From contig NZ_JALBWV010000056.1 of NCBI RefSeq assembly GCF_022678645.1, positions 1 to 61,032 of the forward strand: DNA of 61,032 bases, in the 5' to 3' direction. The position numbers and the translations under genes were made by a program. The stretch comes from Saccharopolyspora soli. Its GTDB lineage: Bacteria; Actinomycetota; Actinomycetes; Mycobacteriales; Pseudonocardiaceae. Below, one piece after another: positions 53,626-61,032 of the stretch. Each line of letters starts with the position of its first letter. The stretch's first letter is position 1. Below the pieces are notes generated by a model that did not search any database, was not told the DNA's origin, and worked only from the letters and a program-made list of their open reading frames with translations.

Positions 53626-54369
53626 CGCCAGTTGCGCACCGACCGGATCGATCTCCTGTGGGTCCACGTACGGGACACGTTGACTCCGGTACCCGAGGTC
53701 ATGCGAGCGCTTGATGACCAGGTCCGGGCTGGCAAGGTTCTCCACGTGGGGGTTTCGGATTGGCCCGCTTGGGAAGTCGCGCAGGCCAACACCCTCGCTG
53801 ACCTGCGCGACTGGTCGCCCCTCGTCGGTCTGCAGATTCGCTACAACCTGCTCGACCGCACGCCAGAACGCGAGCTCCTCCCGATGGCCCGAGCCTTCGA
53901 TCTGCCCGTGGTGGCCTGGGGCCTACTTGCGGAAGGCAGGCTCACCGGCAAGTACCTGCGCGGCGAGACCGGCCGTCTGGATGTGGATCCGACTACCGGT
54001 TCGGGCGAGAACAACGAAGCCGTCGTCCGGCAGGTCGTTGCCATAGCCGAGGAGGCAGGCTGGTCCCCGGCGCAGGTGGCGTTGGCATGGCTGCGCACGC
54101 GTCCAGGAACTGTCGTGCCGCTGCTCGGGGCGAGCAAGGAACACCAGTTGGTCGACAACCTGGGCAGCGCGGCCGTGATCCTCGACGACGCGCAGCTGGC
54201 TCGGTTGGACGAGCTCAGCGCGCCCACCCTGGGCTTTCCGCATGACTTCGTGCGCAAGGAGTGGACCACCATCGCCGCTTACGGCGATCAGTGGCGCGAG
54301 GTCGACGACCGGCGGACGACGGTTCGCCGCTACGTCAACGACGCGGCGCCACAGCCGAGCAAGCAATGA
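53617..54369 (+). pseudogene. aldo/keto reductase lacking its N-terminus
   Basis: Reading begins at ASLRQLRTDRIDLLWVHV, the third strand of the aldo/keto reductase barrel, and continues intact to residue SKQ and TGA at 54369 (GKVLHVGVSDWPAW, LQIRYNLLDRTPERELLP, PLLGASKEHQLVDNL, then the C-terminal loop). The first ~110 residues, with the catalytic Tyr and Asp, are absent. The junction coincides with the broken end of the XRE gene, so a single deletion removed both 5' ends and the shared promoter. Confidence 0.8.
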
Positions 54370-54448
54370 CCCCCTGCCTGCGCACTCTGTCCTGTATGGA
54401 CGTTGCAGGGGTCAACAAGCGTTAAGAATGCGCTTGGTGCAGCGGGGT

Positions 54449-55039
54449 TTACACGGCGGCGGTGCCGATCAGTCCTTCTCGGGTGACGAGCGCGGCGAGG
54501 TCCTCCTCGCTCATAACGGCCGTGTTGTCGGGACGTCGCGGTAGCACCATGTAGCGGGTCTCCGCGCTGGAATCCCACACGGTGATCTCCACGTCCTGGT
54601 CGAGCCGCAGGCCGAATTCGGCGAGCACCGCGCGGGGATCGCGAACGACGCTGGAGCGGTAAGCCTCGTACTTGTACCAGCTCGGGGAGGGGCCGAGCAG
54701 GGCCAGCGGGTAGCAGGAGCACAACGTGCACACGATGACGTTGTGCCTGTCGGAGGTGTTCTCGACGACCTTGAGCCGTTGTTCTTGCAGCCCGCCGCCC
54801 ATGGACAGTCCGAGTTCGCGCAGTGCGGTGTTGGCGTCGGTGAGCAGGCGGGCGCGGAATGCGTCGTCGGTCCACGCGCGTGCTACGACGCGGGCGCCGT
54901 TGGTCGGGGATGCCTGGGAGAGGAATTCCGTGACGGCTGAGTCCAGTTCGGCGTCGGTGGTCAATCCGGCGTCGATCAGTCGTTGTTCGAGCCTGCGCAC
55001 GCGCGCGGCGATCGGCAGGCTGGCGTGGTCACCACTCAT
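54449..55039 (-). CDS. nitrile hydratase alpha / thiocyanate hydrolase gamma-type subunit
   Basis: Metal-binding catalytic subunit, 196 aa, of the nitrile hydratase family, which hydrates nitriles to amides or hydrolyses thiocyanate. The metal claw is Cys104-Thr-Leu-Cys107-Ser-Cys109 (CTLCSCY); Thr at the second position is the cobalt-type signature. Downstream signatures are PSWYKYEAYRSSVV and the end MVLPRRP through REGLIGTAAV. The beta subunit is split into two genes upstream. No activator/chaperone or amidase gene is adjacent. Confidence 0.9.
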   Translation of the reverse strand: MSGDHASLPIAARVRRLEQRLIDAGLTTDAELDSAVTEFLSQASPTNGARVVARAWTDDAFRARLLTDANTALRELGLSMGGGLQEQRLKVVENTSDRHNVIVCTLCSCYPLALLGPSPSWYKYEAYRSSVVRDPRAVLAEFGLRLDQDVEITVWDSSAETRYMVLPRRPDNTAVMSEEDLAALVTREGLIGTAAV

Positions 55040-55178
55040 GACAGTTCCGCCTCTCCGCGATTTGCAGTGGTGGTTGCGTCCGACTCGATCTCGCGTTTCG
55101 TGGTTTCTTGTGGCTGGCTTGCGTCACGGTCCCCTGAGGTGCGGTTGGGAGGACTGGGGTTGGCACAGGGCTACTCAT
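55029..55178 (-). CDS. 49-codon ORF carried by the intercistronic repeat
   Basis: Runs from the ATG at 55178, which overlaps the end of the upstream subunit gene, to a TGA at 55031-55029 inside the catalytic-subunit start. It begins MSSPVPTPVLPTAPQGTVTQ and ends IAERRNCHEW. It is basic, and unlike the copy at 33906 because a one-base indel shifts the frame. Probably a coupling read-through rather than a functional protein. Confidence 0.3.
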   Translation of the reverse strand: MSSPVPTPVLPTAPQGTVTQASHKKPRNARSSRTQPPLQIAERRNCHEW

Positions 55179-55181
55179 GAC
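55034..55181 (-). repeat. intercistronic insertion repeat, copy 2, with 9-bp target duplication
   Basis: A 130-bp element (55043-55172) flanked by perfect 9-bp direct repeats GTCATGAGT (minus strand; 55042-55034 and 55181-55173). It separates the split nitrile hydratase subunit genes. Removing element plus one repeat restores a classic ATGA-type overlap, with the upstream gene reading GHEW-stop through the downstream ATG. The end of the element, GGAGAGGCGGAACT, gives the downstream gene a ribosome site. No terminal inverted repeats were found. Confidence 0.8.
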
Positions 55182-55458
55182 CCTCCACGGGTTTGAGGTA
55201 GGACTCCCAGAGATCGATCGTGACGGAGTGCTTGCCGCCGCCCCACAGGTTGCGGGCGTTGAACCGCACGGTGTAGACGGGCTCGACTCGGACGTCGGGA
55301 TGCTGCCGGGCACGATCGTCGGGCAGCGGATACGTCCCTTGGAATTCGACGATCTCGCCGACCTGCCCGCGCGCGTACCGGGGTAGGCGGGTGTGGTGTG
55401 GTGGGTCGACCAGCGTGGTGCGGACTCGGCTGCCGGGGCGGAAACGTGGCTCAGTCAT
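55171..55458 (-). CDS. nitrile hydratase beta C-terminal-domain subunit (thiocyanate hydrolase alpha-type)
   Basis: A 95-aa SH3-like barrel protein corresponding to the C-terminal half of nitrile hydratase beta: PRFRPGSRVRTTLVDPPHHTRLPRY, GQVGEIVEFQGTYPLPD, VYTVRFNARNLWGG, and the last strand VTIDLWESYLKP (family patterns). The ATG at 55458 overlaps the TGA of the N-domain gene. Its present stop (TAG) was created by the inserted repeat, costing one residue at most. Confidence 0.9.
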   Translation of the reverse strand: MTEPRFRPGSRVRTTLVDPPHHTRLPRYARGQVGEIVEFQGTYPLPDDRARQHPDVRVEPVYTVRFNARNLWGGGKHSVTIDLWESYLKPVEGHE

Positions 55459-55723
55459 GATCCAACAGCCCCTTCTCGATCAGCAGCGTCTCGATCCCCG
55501 CCAGCCAGCGTTCGTAGTAGGAGGACGTCAGGTAGTCCTGGGGCGGCATCCGCTCGATCGCGTCGCGGAACTCGTCGAGGTTGTACGCGCCGCGCCGCAG
55601 GAGCACCCGTTGGACGGCGAAGACGCGCGCCTCCCAGTCGGCGTGGAAGGTGGGTTCCTCGTGCGGATCCGGGTTGATGGCGCCGAATCCCTGCTGACCA
55701 CCGACATCGTTGACCCTGCTCAC
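55451..55723 (-). CDS. nitrile hydratase beta N-terminal-domain subunit (thiocyanate hydrolase beta-type)
   Basis: A 90-aa helical protein matching the N-terminal half of nitrile hydratase beta: VNDVGGQQGFGAI, HADWEARVFAVQRVLL, and DYLTSSYYERWLAGIETLLIEKG. The GTG at 55723 gives the expected VSRVNDVGG start; the ribosome site is weak. In ordinary bacteria this is fused to the next gene's product. The N-C-metal-subunit gene order equals that of thiocyanate hydrolase (scnB-scnA-scnC), and three-subunit forms also occur in toyocamycin nitrile hydratase. Confidence 0.88.
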   Translation of the reverse strand: MSRVNDVGGQQGFGAINPDPHEEPTFHADWEARVFAVQRVLLRRGAYNLDEFRDAIERMPPQDYLTSSYYERWLAGIETLLIEKGLLDHD

Positions 55724-55865
55724 ACCGCACCACGCTAGCCCCAGGGCGCCCGTCGAACCAGCCCGCGACCCCATGCCTTCGCCGTGGATGCGAGCGCGAA
55801 GGCGGGGGTCGTGAAACCTTCCGTGCCTGGTGCACGACCCCCGCTACCTGCCGCAGGCTATGGGA

Positions 55866-56843
55866 TCACCACTTGGGCAGCGTCCCCGGCGGGAACGACG
55901 GCATGCCGGGGCGGCCGCCGGGGGACCCGCCGGCGGGCCCGGATGAACCGTCGGAGGGCCCGGATGAACCGTCGGAGGGCTCGTCGGAGGGCTCGGATGA
56001 GCCGCCGGAGCTCATGGTTTCGTTGATCCAGTCGGTGTGTGCCACGAGGTCGCTGTAGATGCCGGGCTTGTCCGGGCAGTTCTCGGCTTGGCCGCGGCTG
56101 GTCGCGCCGACCAGTGCGAAACCGCTGCCCTCTCGCACCAGAGCCGGGCCACCGGAGTCGCCGTAGCAGGCGCTCGCCTTGCCGTCCTGATTGTCGATGC
56201 ACAGCTCGCGTGCCTGATCGAAGGGGCTGTCGGAGCTGGTGCACTTCGACGGGTCGACCGTCTTGGTGTCCAACTCCTGCAGGGTCTGAGGCGGCTTGCC
56301 GCAATCCTTCTTCTCGCAGGTCTGGCCCCAACCGAGCAGCCGCAGTTCGGTGCCCGGCTGCGGTGACGTGGCAGCGATCTTGATCGGCTGTGCTTCCACC
56401 GGTTGCGACAGGTGGACCAGGGCGACGTCGTAGCCGGTGGCGACGTCCTCGTTGGGCTGCTGCTGTTGTTTCGACTTGGAGTCGCCGGACTGCTTCTGCT
56501 TCGACTTGGGGTGGGCCACGAACTTGTCCGGTTTGACGAGTTCACCGCCGCTGGAGTAGGCGGTTGACCCGATCCGGTACTGGATGTTGCTGGGCTGTTG
56601 CCCGGCCACGCAGTGCGCGGCGGTGACCAGCCACTGCTTGTCGATCAGCGTGGCGCCGCAGTGGTGTTCGCCGTCGGAGGTGGACTGCATGGACGCCATG
56701 AAGCTGTAGGTCTCTGTCGCGTCGGTACCTCCGATGATCAGCGGCGCGGCCGCGGCACCGGCGGTTGGCGCTGCGAGCGCCAGGCTGGCCAGCGTCGCCG
56801 CGGCGAACGCGAGGATGCTCCGGCCTAGAGAACCTCGGGGCAT
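55866..56843 (-). CDS. secreted trypsin-like serine protease
   Basis: Chymotrypsin-fold protease of 325 aa; ATG 56843 with AGGAGAG upstream. A Sec signal peptide covers residues ~1-33. The triad is His77 (TAAHC), Asp139 (GYDVALV) and Ser230 (YGDSGGP). A Lys/Gln-rich insertion (residues ~113-130, KSKQKQ and QQQQ) lies in a surface loop before the Asp. The C-terminal ~50 residues are low-complexity Gly/Ser/Pro/Asp repeats (SSGPSDG units), likely a flexible extracellular tail. No propeptide is evident. Confidence 0.93.
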   Translation of the reverse strand: MPRGSLGRSILAFAAATLASLALAAPTAGAAAAPLIIGGTDATETYSFMASMQSTSDGEHHCGATLIDKQWLVTAAHCVAGQQPSNIQYRIGSTAYSSGGELVKPDKFVAHPKSKQKQSGDSKSKQQQQPNEDVATGYDVALVHLSQPVEAQPIKIAATSPQPGTELRLLGWGQTCEKKDCGKPPQTLQELDTKTVDPSKCTSSDSPFDQARELCIDNQDGKASACYGDSGGPALVREGSGFALVGATSRGQAENCPDKPGIYSDLVAHTDWINETMSSGGSSEPSDEPSDGSSGPSDGSSGPAGGSPGGRPGMPSFPPGTLPKW

Positions 56844-57303
56844 GTTCTCTCTCCTATCCGCCCCCAGGCTCCGTGCCGGGGGGACGGATGAAGCCAGGAG
56901 CTGGGATTTTGTGCGATGTCCGGCGATCCTCCCCATTCAGCACGAAAATTGCGTTCCGCCAAATGGAGCAATCACGAGGTGTAATCGGTCGAGCATCGAC
57001 CGTGCAATCGGCTGCCCGCTGGATGGTCGTATCTGTTGATCCGCAAGGAGTCCGGAGTCGATCACTGAGTTGGGTCCACGACGGCGGTGGATGGCTTGCC
57101 GCGTTGCTCGGCGGCGGTGTCCGGACAAGAGCGGACGAAGGGAGGCGGTGGGCCGGATTGGGCGGGGCTGGCCGGTGGATCCCGCTCGATCTGGTGCAGT
57201 TCGGTACAGCTGGCGTGCGCTACTCGCTGGGAGCGCTGATCGCGGCCGAAAGGCGGTGAACTGCCCGGACTGTCCTGCGGTTCAGGGTCTTCGGTTGATA
57301 TTA
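56844..57303. other. 460-bp gap before the tRNA-like repeat
   Basis: It holds the protease ribosome site at its left end. A 164-codon plus-strand open frame crosses the region but has no ribosome site, mixed codon bias and no recognisable domain, so I do not call it a gene. Confidence 0.4.
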
Positions 57304-57358
57304 GTCTCTTGTGGACGGACCAGGGGTCAAAGGGGGCGCAGGTTCAAGTCTTGTCGTC
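57304..57358 (+). repeat. tRNA-Pro 3'-half-like direct repeat, copy 2
   Basis: The partner of 5908-5962: 44 of 55 positions match in the same orientation. It has GGGGTCAAAGGGGGCGCAGG, then TTCAAGTCTTGTCGTC, resembling the anticodon-3', T-arm and acceptor segments of tRNA-Pro. It ends two bases from the stop codon of the convergent abgT gene. Possible attachment-site relic. Confidence 0.55.
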
Positions 57359-57360
57359 GC

Positions 57361-58929
57361 TCAGCGCGCTGGGGCACCCGGTCCGAGCGGCAACCCGATT
57401 CCGTACCAGATCGCGAAGAGTGCGACCCACACGACGAACATGGCCACCGCCAACGGCAGGGTCAGTGAGATGACCGTGCCGAGTCCCGCCGACTTGCGGT
57501 AGCGCTGCATCAGCGGCACCGCCATCACCACCCAGGGACTCACCGGCGTGAGCACGTTCGTGCACGAGTCGGCGATGCGGTACAGCGCTGTGGTGGTCTC
57601 CGGGCTGGTGCCCAGCAGCATGAGCATCGGCACGAAGATCGGTCCGACCAGGGACCACTGCGCCGAGCCGCTGGTGATGAACAGGTTCAACACCGAGATG
57701 AGCACCAACAGCCCGCCGAAGATCACCGGGGCCGGTGCGTTGACCGACTGCAGCAGTTCGGCGCCGTTGGTCGCGATCAGGATGCCGATGTTCGTCCATT
57801 CGAAATAGCCGATGAATTGGGAGATCGCGAAGAACAGCACCAGGAAGGGCGTGACGTCCTTGAGGCCGTCCGCTATCAGGCTGGGTACGCTGGCGCTGTT
57901 GACGATCTTCTTGGTGGCAAGTCCGTACGCGAATCCGGTGACCGCGAAGAACAGCGCCAGGAAGCCCGGAATTCCCTTGATGAGCGGTGAATCGATGATT
58001 CCGCCGTCCTCGCCGCGCATCGGCGAGCCGGGAAACGCCATCGAAACGGCGACGATGACGAGGAAGGCCAGCGCGGTGGTGCCAGCCCACCGCAAACCCT
58101 TCTTCTCCGCCGCGGACAGCCGCAGGGTGCCCAGTTCAGCGGCGTCGTCCGGGGTTTCCTCCGGCTCGGCCGCGTGCTGCCGGTCGAGCCGCTTCGCGAG
58201 GTAGCCGTCGACCACGACGGTGATCACCGCAGTCAGCAGCAGTGAGGAGACGATGGTGAAGTAGAGGTTGCCCACCGGGGTCATGGTGTAGTTGGGATCG
58301 ACGATGCGCGCGGCCTTGGTGCTGATCCCGGACAGGATGACGTCGTTGGGAATCAGCAACGGGCTCGCCGAACTACCGCCGGTCAGCCCGGCGAGCGCCA
58401 CGATCGTCCCCAGGATCGGGTTGCGGCCGACCGCTCGGAAGATCATGCCGCCGAGCGGCAGCAGGATGATGAAACCGGCGTCCGCGGCGACGTGCGCGAC
58501 CGACGCGGCGAACGCGAGCATCGGTGTGGCCAGTCTCGGCGTGGTCCGCGCGACCAGTGATCGAACGGTAGCGCTCAGCAGTCCGGCGCGGTCGGCCAGC
58601 GCGAGACCGAACAGGGCCACCAGGGCAGGTCCCAGGGTGGGATAGGACACGAAGTTCTCCACGACGTTCGTCGTGGCGAAGCGAAAACCCTCTGCCGACA
58701 GGAGGTTTCGCACCGGGTCGACGGAGCCGTCCGGCTTGGTCACCGTGACACCGGACTGCGCCAGCAACCAGCTGACCACTCCGAGCAGAACCGCGAAGAT
58801 CCAGAACAACCAGAACGGGTGCGGCAACTTGTTGCCGATCCGCTCCACCGCCGTCCAGAACGAACTCGGTGGCTTCGCCCGCGTCTGAACTTGCCGGGCT
58901 TTGCCTGGTTGGCCTTCTTGGGCGTGCAT
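57361..58929 (-). CDS. abgT: AbgT family transporter (p-aminobenzoyl-glutamate type)
   Basis: Membrane carrier of 522 aa. AbgT family proteins import p-aminobenzoyl-glutamate or export sulfonamide-like compounds. Features are the N-terminal NKLPHPFWLFWIFAVLL, HVAADAGFIILLPLGGMIF, the hairpin GGSSASPLLIPNDVILSGIS, and SGSAQWSLVGPIFVPMLMLLG, including conserved Asn and Asp in the hairpin loops. It begins 24 bp after the gamma-glutamyltransferase stop on the same strand, so the two form an operon. Confidence 0.93.
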   Translation of the reverse strand: MHAQEGQPGKARQVQTRAKPPSSFWTAVERIGNKLPHPFWLFWIFAVLLGVVSWLLAQSGVTVTKPDGSVDPVRNLLSAEGFRFATTNVVENFVSYPTLGPALVALFGLALADRAGLLSATVRSLVARTTPRLATPMLAFAASVAHVAADAGFIILLPLGGMIFRAVGRNPILGTIVALAGLTGGSSASPLLIPNDVILSGISTKAARIVDPNYTMTPVGNLYFTIVSSLLLTAVITVVVDGYLAKRLDRQHAAEPEETPDDAAELGTLRLSAAEKKGLRWAGTTALAFLVIVAVSMAFPGSPMRGEDGGIIDSPLIKGIPGFLALFFAVTGFAYGLATKKIVNSASVPSLIADGLKDVTPFLVLFFAISQFIGYFEWTNIGILIATNGAELLQSVNAPAPVIFGGLLVLISVLNLFITSGSAQWSLVGPIFVPMLMLLGTSPETTTALYRIADSCTNVLTPVSPWVVMAVPLMQRYRKSAGLGTVISLTLPLAVAMFVVWVALFAIWYGIGLPLGPGAPAR

Positions 58930-58953
58930 TCTTCCTCAATTCCGCTCGATGAG

Positions 58954-60744
58954 TCAGCGACCGACCGCGTAGCCCTGCATTCCGCGCGGGTTCGCCGCCG
59001 CCGAGAGGACACCGGTTCGCGGATCGCGGGCGACCGCGCACAACCGGCCCTCCGACCACGGGTCCCCGACCGCGACGTCATGTCCGCGTCGCCGCAGTTC
59101 GTCGACCACGGTTTCGCCGATGCGGGATTCGACCACCACGCGGCCGGGGCGGCGCAGCCTCGGGTAGAACGAGCCGGGGAAGCTCTCGTTGTGCCAGTTG
59201 GGTGCGTCGATCGCGCCCTGCAGGTCCAATCCGCCGCGAACTGGTTCGCGCAACGCCACGGCGAGGAAGAAGTGCAGGCTCCACTGGTCCTGCTGGTCAC
59301 CGCCCGGAGTGCCGAACGCCATGACCGGTTCGCCGTCGCGCAGGGCCAGTGACGGGGTGAGGGTGGTCCGCGGCCGCCGACCCGGCGTCAGCGAGTTCGG
59401 CAATCCGGGCTCCAGCCAGGTCATCTGCAGTCGGGTGCTGAGCGGGAAGCCCAGCGCCGGAACGACCGGGTTGGCCTGCAACCAACCACCGCTGGGAGTG
59501 GCCGCGATCATGTTTCCCCACCGGTCGACGACATCCACGTGGCAGGTGTCGCCGGAGGTGGCTCCGTTCGCGGCGATGGTCGGCTCACCAGCGCCTGCTG
59601 TCGGTGCCGCCGGTTGGTCCGCGGCGTCGCCGCGTTGCAGGGTGTAGCGGCTCAGCCGCGGTTCGCGACCGCCGGGGCTGCCGGGGCGCAGCTCCCAGGA
59701 CGCCTGCTCGCCGATCAACTCGCGCCGCTGAGCGTTGTACTCCGCGGAAAGCAATGTCCGCAGCGGGACTTCCGCGGCATCCCCGTACCACGCCTCCCGG
59801 TCGGCCATCGCCAACTTCGTGCCTTCGATCAGCACGTGGACGTAGTCGGGTGTCGCGTATTCGAGCTCCTCGGGCAGCAGCGCGAGCTGCTGGAGGAAGG
59901 CCGGTCCCTGGCTCCACGGACCGGCCTTGCACACCGTCCAGCCCCGCCAGTCGTAGCTGACCGGCTGCTCGTAGGTCGCGGTGAAGGACGCCAGGTCGTC
60001 ACCGGTGAGCACCCCGGCATGCCGCTCGCCGGAGGTGTCCATCACCGGCTGGGCGGCGAACTTCACCAGTTCTTCGGCGATGAAGCCCTCCCGCCAGCAA
60101 CGGCGGGCTGCTTCGATCTGCACCTCGCGGTCGGCACCGGCGGCCTCGGCCTCGGCCAGCACGCGGCGCCAGGTCTGCGCCAGCGTCGGGTTCTTCAGCA
60201 ACTCGCCAGGTCGGGGAGCGCGGCCGCCTGCGAGGTAGAGCTGCGCGGAAGTGGTCCACTCGTGCTGGAAGAGTTCGCTGACGGTTTCGATCGCGGCACC
60301 GACCCGCTCCACCGCCGGGTGGCCGTTCTCGGCGTATCCGATGGCGAACTCGAGCACGTCGCGCAGCGACCGGGTGCCGTGGTCGCGCAACAGCAGCAGC
60401 CAGGCGTCGAACGCACCGGGCACGGGAGCGGCCAACGGCCCGGTTCCGGGCACCAGGTCGAGCCCGAGCGACTGGAAGTGCTCGATCGTCGCGGCGGCTG
60501 GTGCGGGCCCCTGGCCGCAGATCACCTGGGGACTATCGCCAGTGGGAGCGATGATGATCGGAACTTCGCCACCCGGACCGTTGAGATGCGGTTCCACCAC
60601 CTGCAGCACGAACCCGGCGGCGACGGCCGCATCGAAGGCGTTCCCGCCTTCCTCCAGCACCGCCATGGCGCTCGATGAAGCGAGCCAGTGCGTCGAGGAA
60701 GCCATTCCGTGGGTGCCTTGCAAGGTCGGCCGTGAAGTGAACAC
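58954..60744 (-). CDS. ggt: gamma-glutamyltransferase
   Basis: Ntn-hydrolase of 596 aa that hydrolyses or transfers gamma-glutamyl groups. GTG 60744 follows GAGGAAA; the frame is open to 60789. The N-terminal glutamyl-binding part has GMASSTHWLAS and GGNAFDAAVAAGFVLQVVEPHLNGPGG. The autocleavage nucleophile is Thr400 in SGDTCHVDVVD (usually TTH), and FGTPGGDQQ and the ANPRG end are intact. There is no signal peptide, so it acts in the cytoplasm, unlike secreted glutathione-processing enzymes. It is paired with abgT. Confidence 0.93.
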   Translation of the reverse strand: MFTSRPTLQGTHGMASSTHWLASSSAMAVLEEGGNAFDAAVAAGFVLQVVEPHLNGPGGEVPIIIAPTGDSPQVICGQGPAPAAATIEHFQSLGLDLVPGTGPLAAPVPGAFDAWLLLLRDHGTRSLRDVLEFAIGYAENGHPAVERVGAAIETVSELFQHEWTTSAQLYLAGGRAPRPGELLKNPTLAQTWRRVLAEAEAAGADREVQIEAARRCWREGFIAEELVKFAAQPVMDTSGERHAGVLTGDDLASFTATYEQPVSYDWRGWTVCKAGPWSQGPAFLQQLALLPEELEYATPDYVHVLIEGTKLAMADREAWYGDAAEVPLRTLLSAEYNAQRRELIGEQASWELRPGSPGGREPRLSRYTLQRGDAADQPAAPTAGAGEPTIAANGATSGDTCHVDVVDRWGNMIAATPSGGWLQANPVVPALGFPLSTRLQMTWLEPGLPNSLTPGRRPRTTLTPSLALRDGEPVMAFGTPGGDQQDQWSLHFFLAVALREPVRGGLDLQGAIDAPNWHNESFPGSFYPRLRRPGRVVVESRIGETVVDELRRRGHDVAVGDPWSEGRLCAVARDPRTGVLSAAANPRGMQGYAVGR

Positions 60745-60905
60745 CGTTGTTTCCTCTCGTTGGTCGGGCGGGTGCCATGCGCGGCGCACGGGGGAGGCAG
60801 GCCAAGGCAGCGCTCGACGAGTGCTGGAACAGCCGGGTATCGCTGCGATCAGGTGCCGCGCGAATAGGACGGAAAGGAAGCTCCGCTCATTCCGGGAGCT
60901 CCGGT

Positions 60906-61032
<127 letters not shown>

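Noticed and set aside
55873..56058. CRISPR-like or minisatellite array in the protease 3' end
   Set aside because: The GGAGGGCCCGGATGAACCGTC-like repetition is short, encodes Gly/Ser/Pro/Asp repeats in frame, and lacks regular spacers. No CRISPR array was seen anywhere in the window.
56765..57259. 164-codon plus-strand gene upstream of the protease
   Set aside because: No ribosome site, composition changes along its length, no domain, and it overlaps the protease signal-peptide region on the other strand.
5908..57358. Active integrative element or prophage
   Set aside because: No integrase, excisionase, relaxase, replication or phage structural gene is present between the tRNA-like repeats; at most a relic.

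Overview
The window is high-GC DNA with GTG and TTG starts, strong GGAGG ribosome sites, many ATGA/GTGA gene overlaps, Tat signals and three SAV2177-type (DUF574) methyltransferases. This points to a filamentous actinomycete, most likely of the Pseudonocardiales (Amycolatopsis- or Saccharopolyspora-like); the genus is inference. The last ~127 bases are poly-G, so the right edge is probably a contig end with a sequencing artefact.

Layout. 0-6 kb: a broken F420-dependent oxidoreductase, an EhuB-like binding protein beside a BCCT osmolyte transporter, a DUF2000/AsnC pair, the fossil end of a sugar ABC permease, and a membrane protein. 6-16 kb: secreted carbohydrate enzymes (GH64, GH127, GH95), a ProP-like MFS transporter, and a TetR remnant. 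16-24 kb: a cytochrome P450, a diacylglycerol-kinase-family enzyme, three SAV2177 methyltransferases, a VioD/salicylyl-CoA-hydroxylase-like flavoenzyme, an AAA ATPase, and a collapsed polysaccharide lyase gene. 24-31 kb: an IclR regulator and an operon of FAD aromatic hydroxylase, tripartite tricarboxylate transporter (A-B-C) and 4,5-dihydroxyphthalate decarboxylase-like protein, which looks like an aromatic (poly)carboxylate uptake and degradation unit. 31-33 kb: a GntP-type permease.

33-52.7 kb is the core catabolic island: a NrtD/SsuB-type ABC importer with its own lipoprotein, two complete xanthine-dehydrogenase-family molybdenum hydroxylases (L-M-S, and M-S-L plus CoxG), a UbiX/UbiD prenyl-FMN decarboxylase pair, a C-C-type alpha/beta hydrolase, an ACMSD-like amidohydrolase, two more alpha/beta hydrolases, two GntR regulators and a TetR. 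None of its enzymes needs O2 as a substrate. I read it as a water-based route for degrading an imported (hetero)aromatic carboxylate: hydroxylation with water, decarboxylation by prFMN, hydrolytic ring opening. The substrate is unknown. Shared motifs tie its promoters together: TGTCGACA-type sites at the two ends, and TGACACATCACA inside two promoter spacers.

52.7-61 kb: head-to-head XRE and aldo/keto reductase genes that lost both 5' ends, a three-subunit nitrile hydratase/thiocyanate hydrolase-like set, a secreted trypsin-like protease, and a ggt-abgT pair.

Two non-coding patterns stand out. A ~130-160 bp repeat sits precisely in the ATGA start/stop overlap of two unrelated operons (33.9 and 55.1 kb). 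The second copy has a perfect 9-bp duplication of its target; both copies carry an open frame and end in a Shine-Dalgarno sequence. Also, two 55-bp direct repeats resembling a tRNA-Pro 3' half lie 51.4 kb apart (5.9 and 57.3 kb) and bracket most of the accessory content. No integrase is seen.
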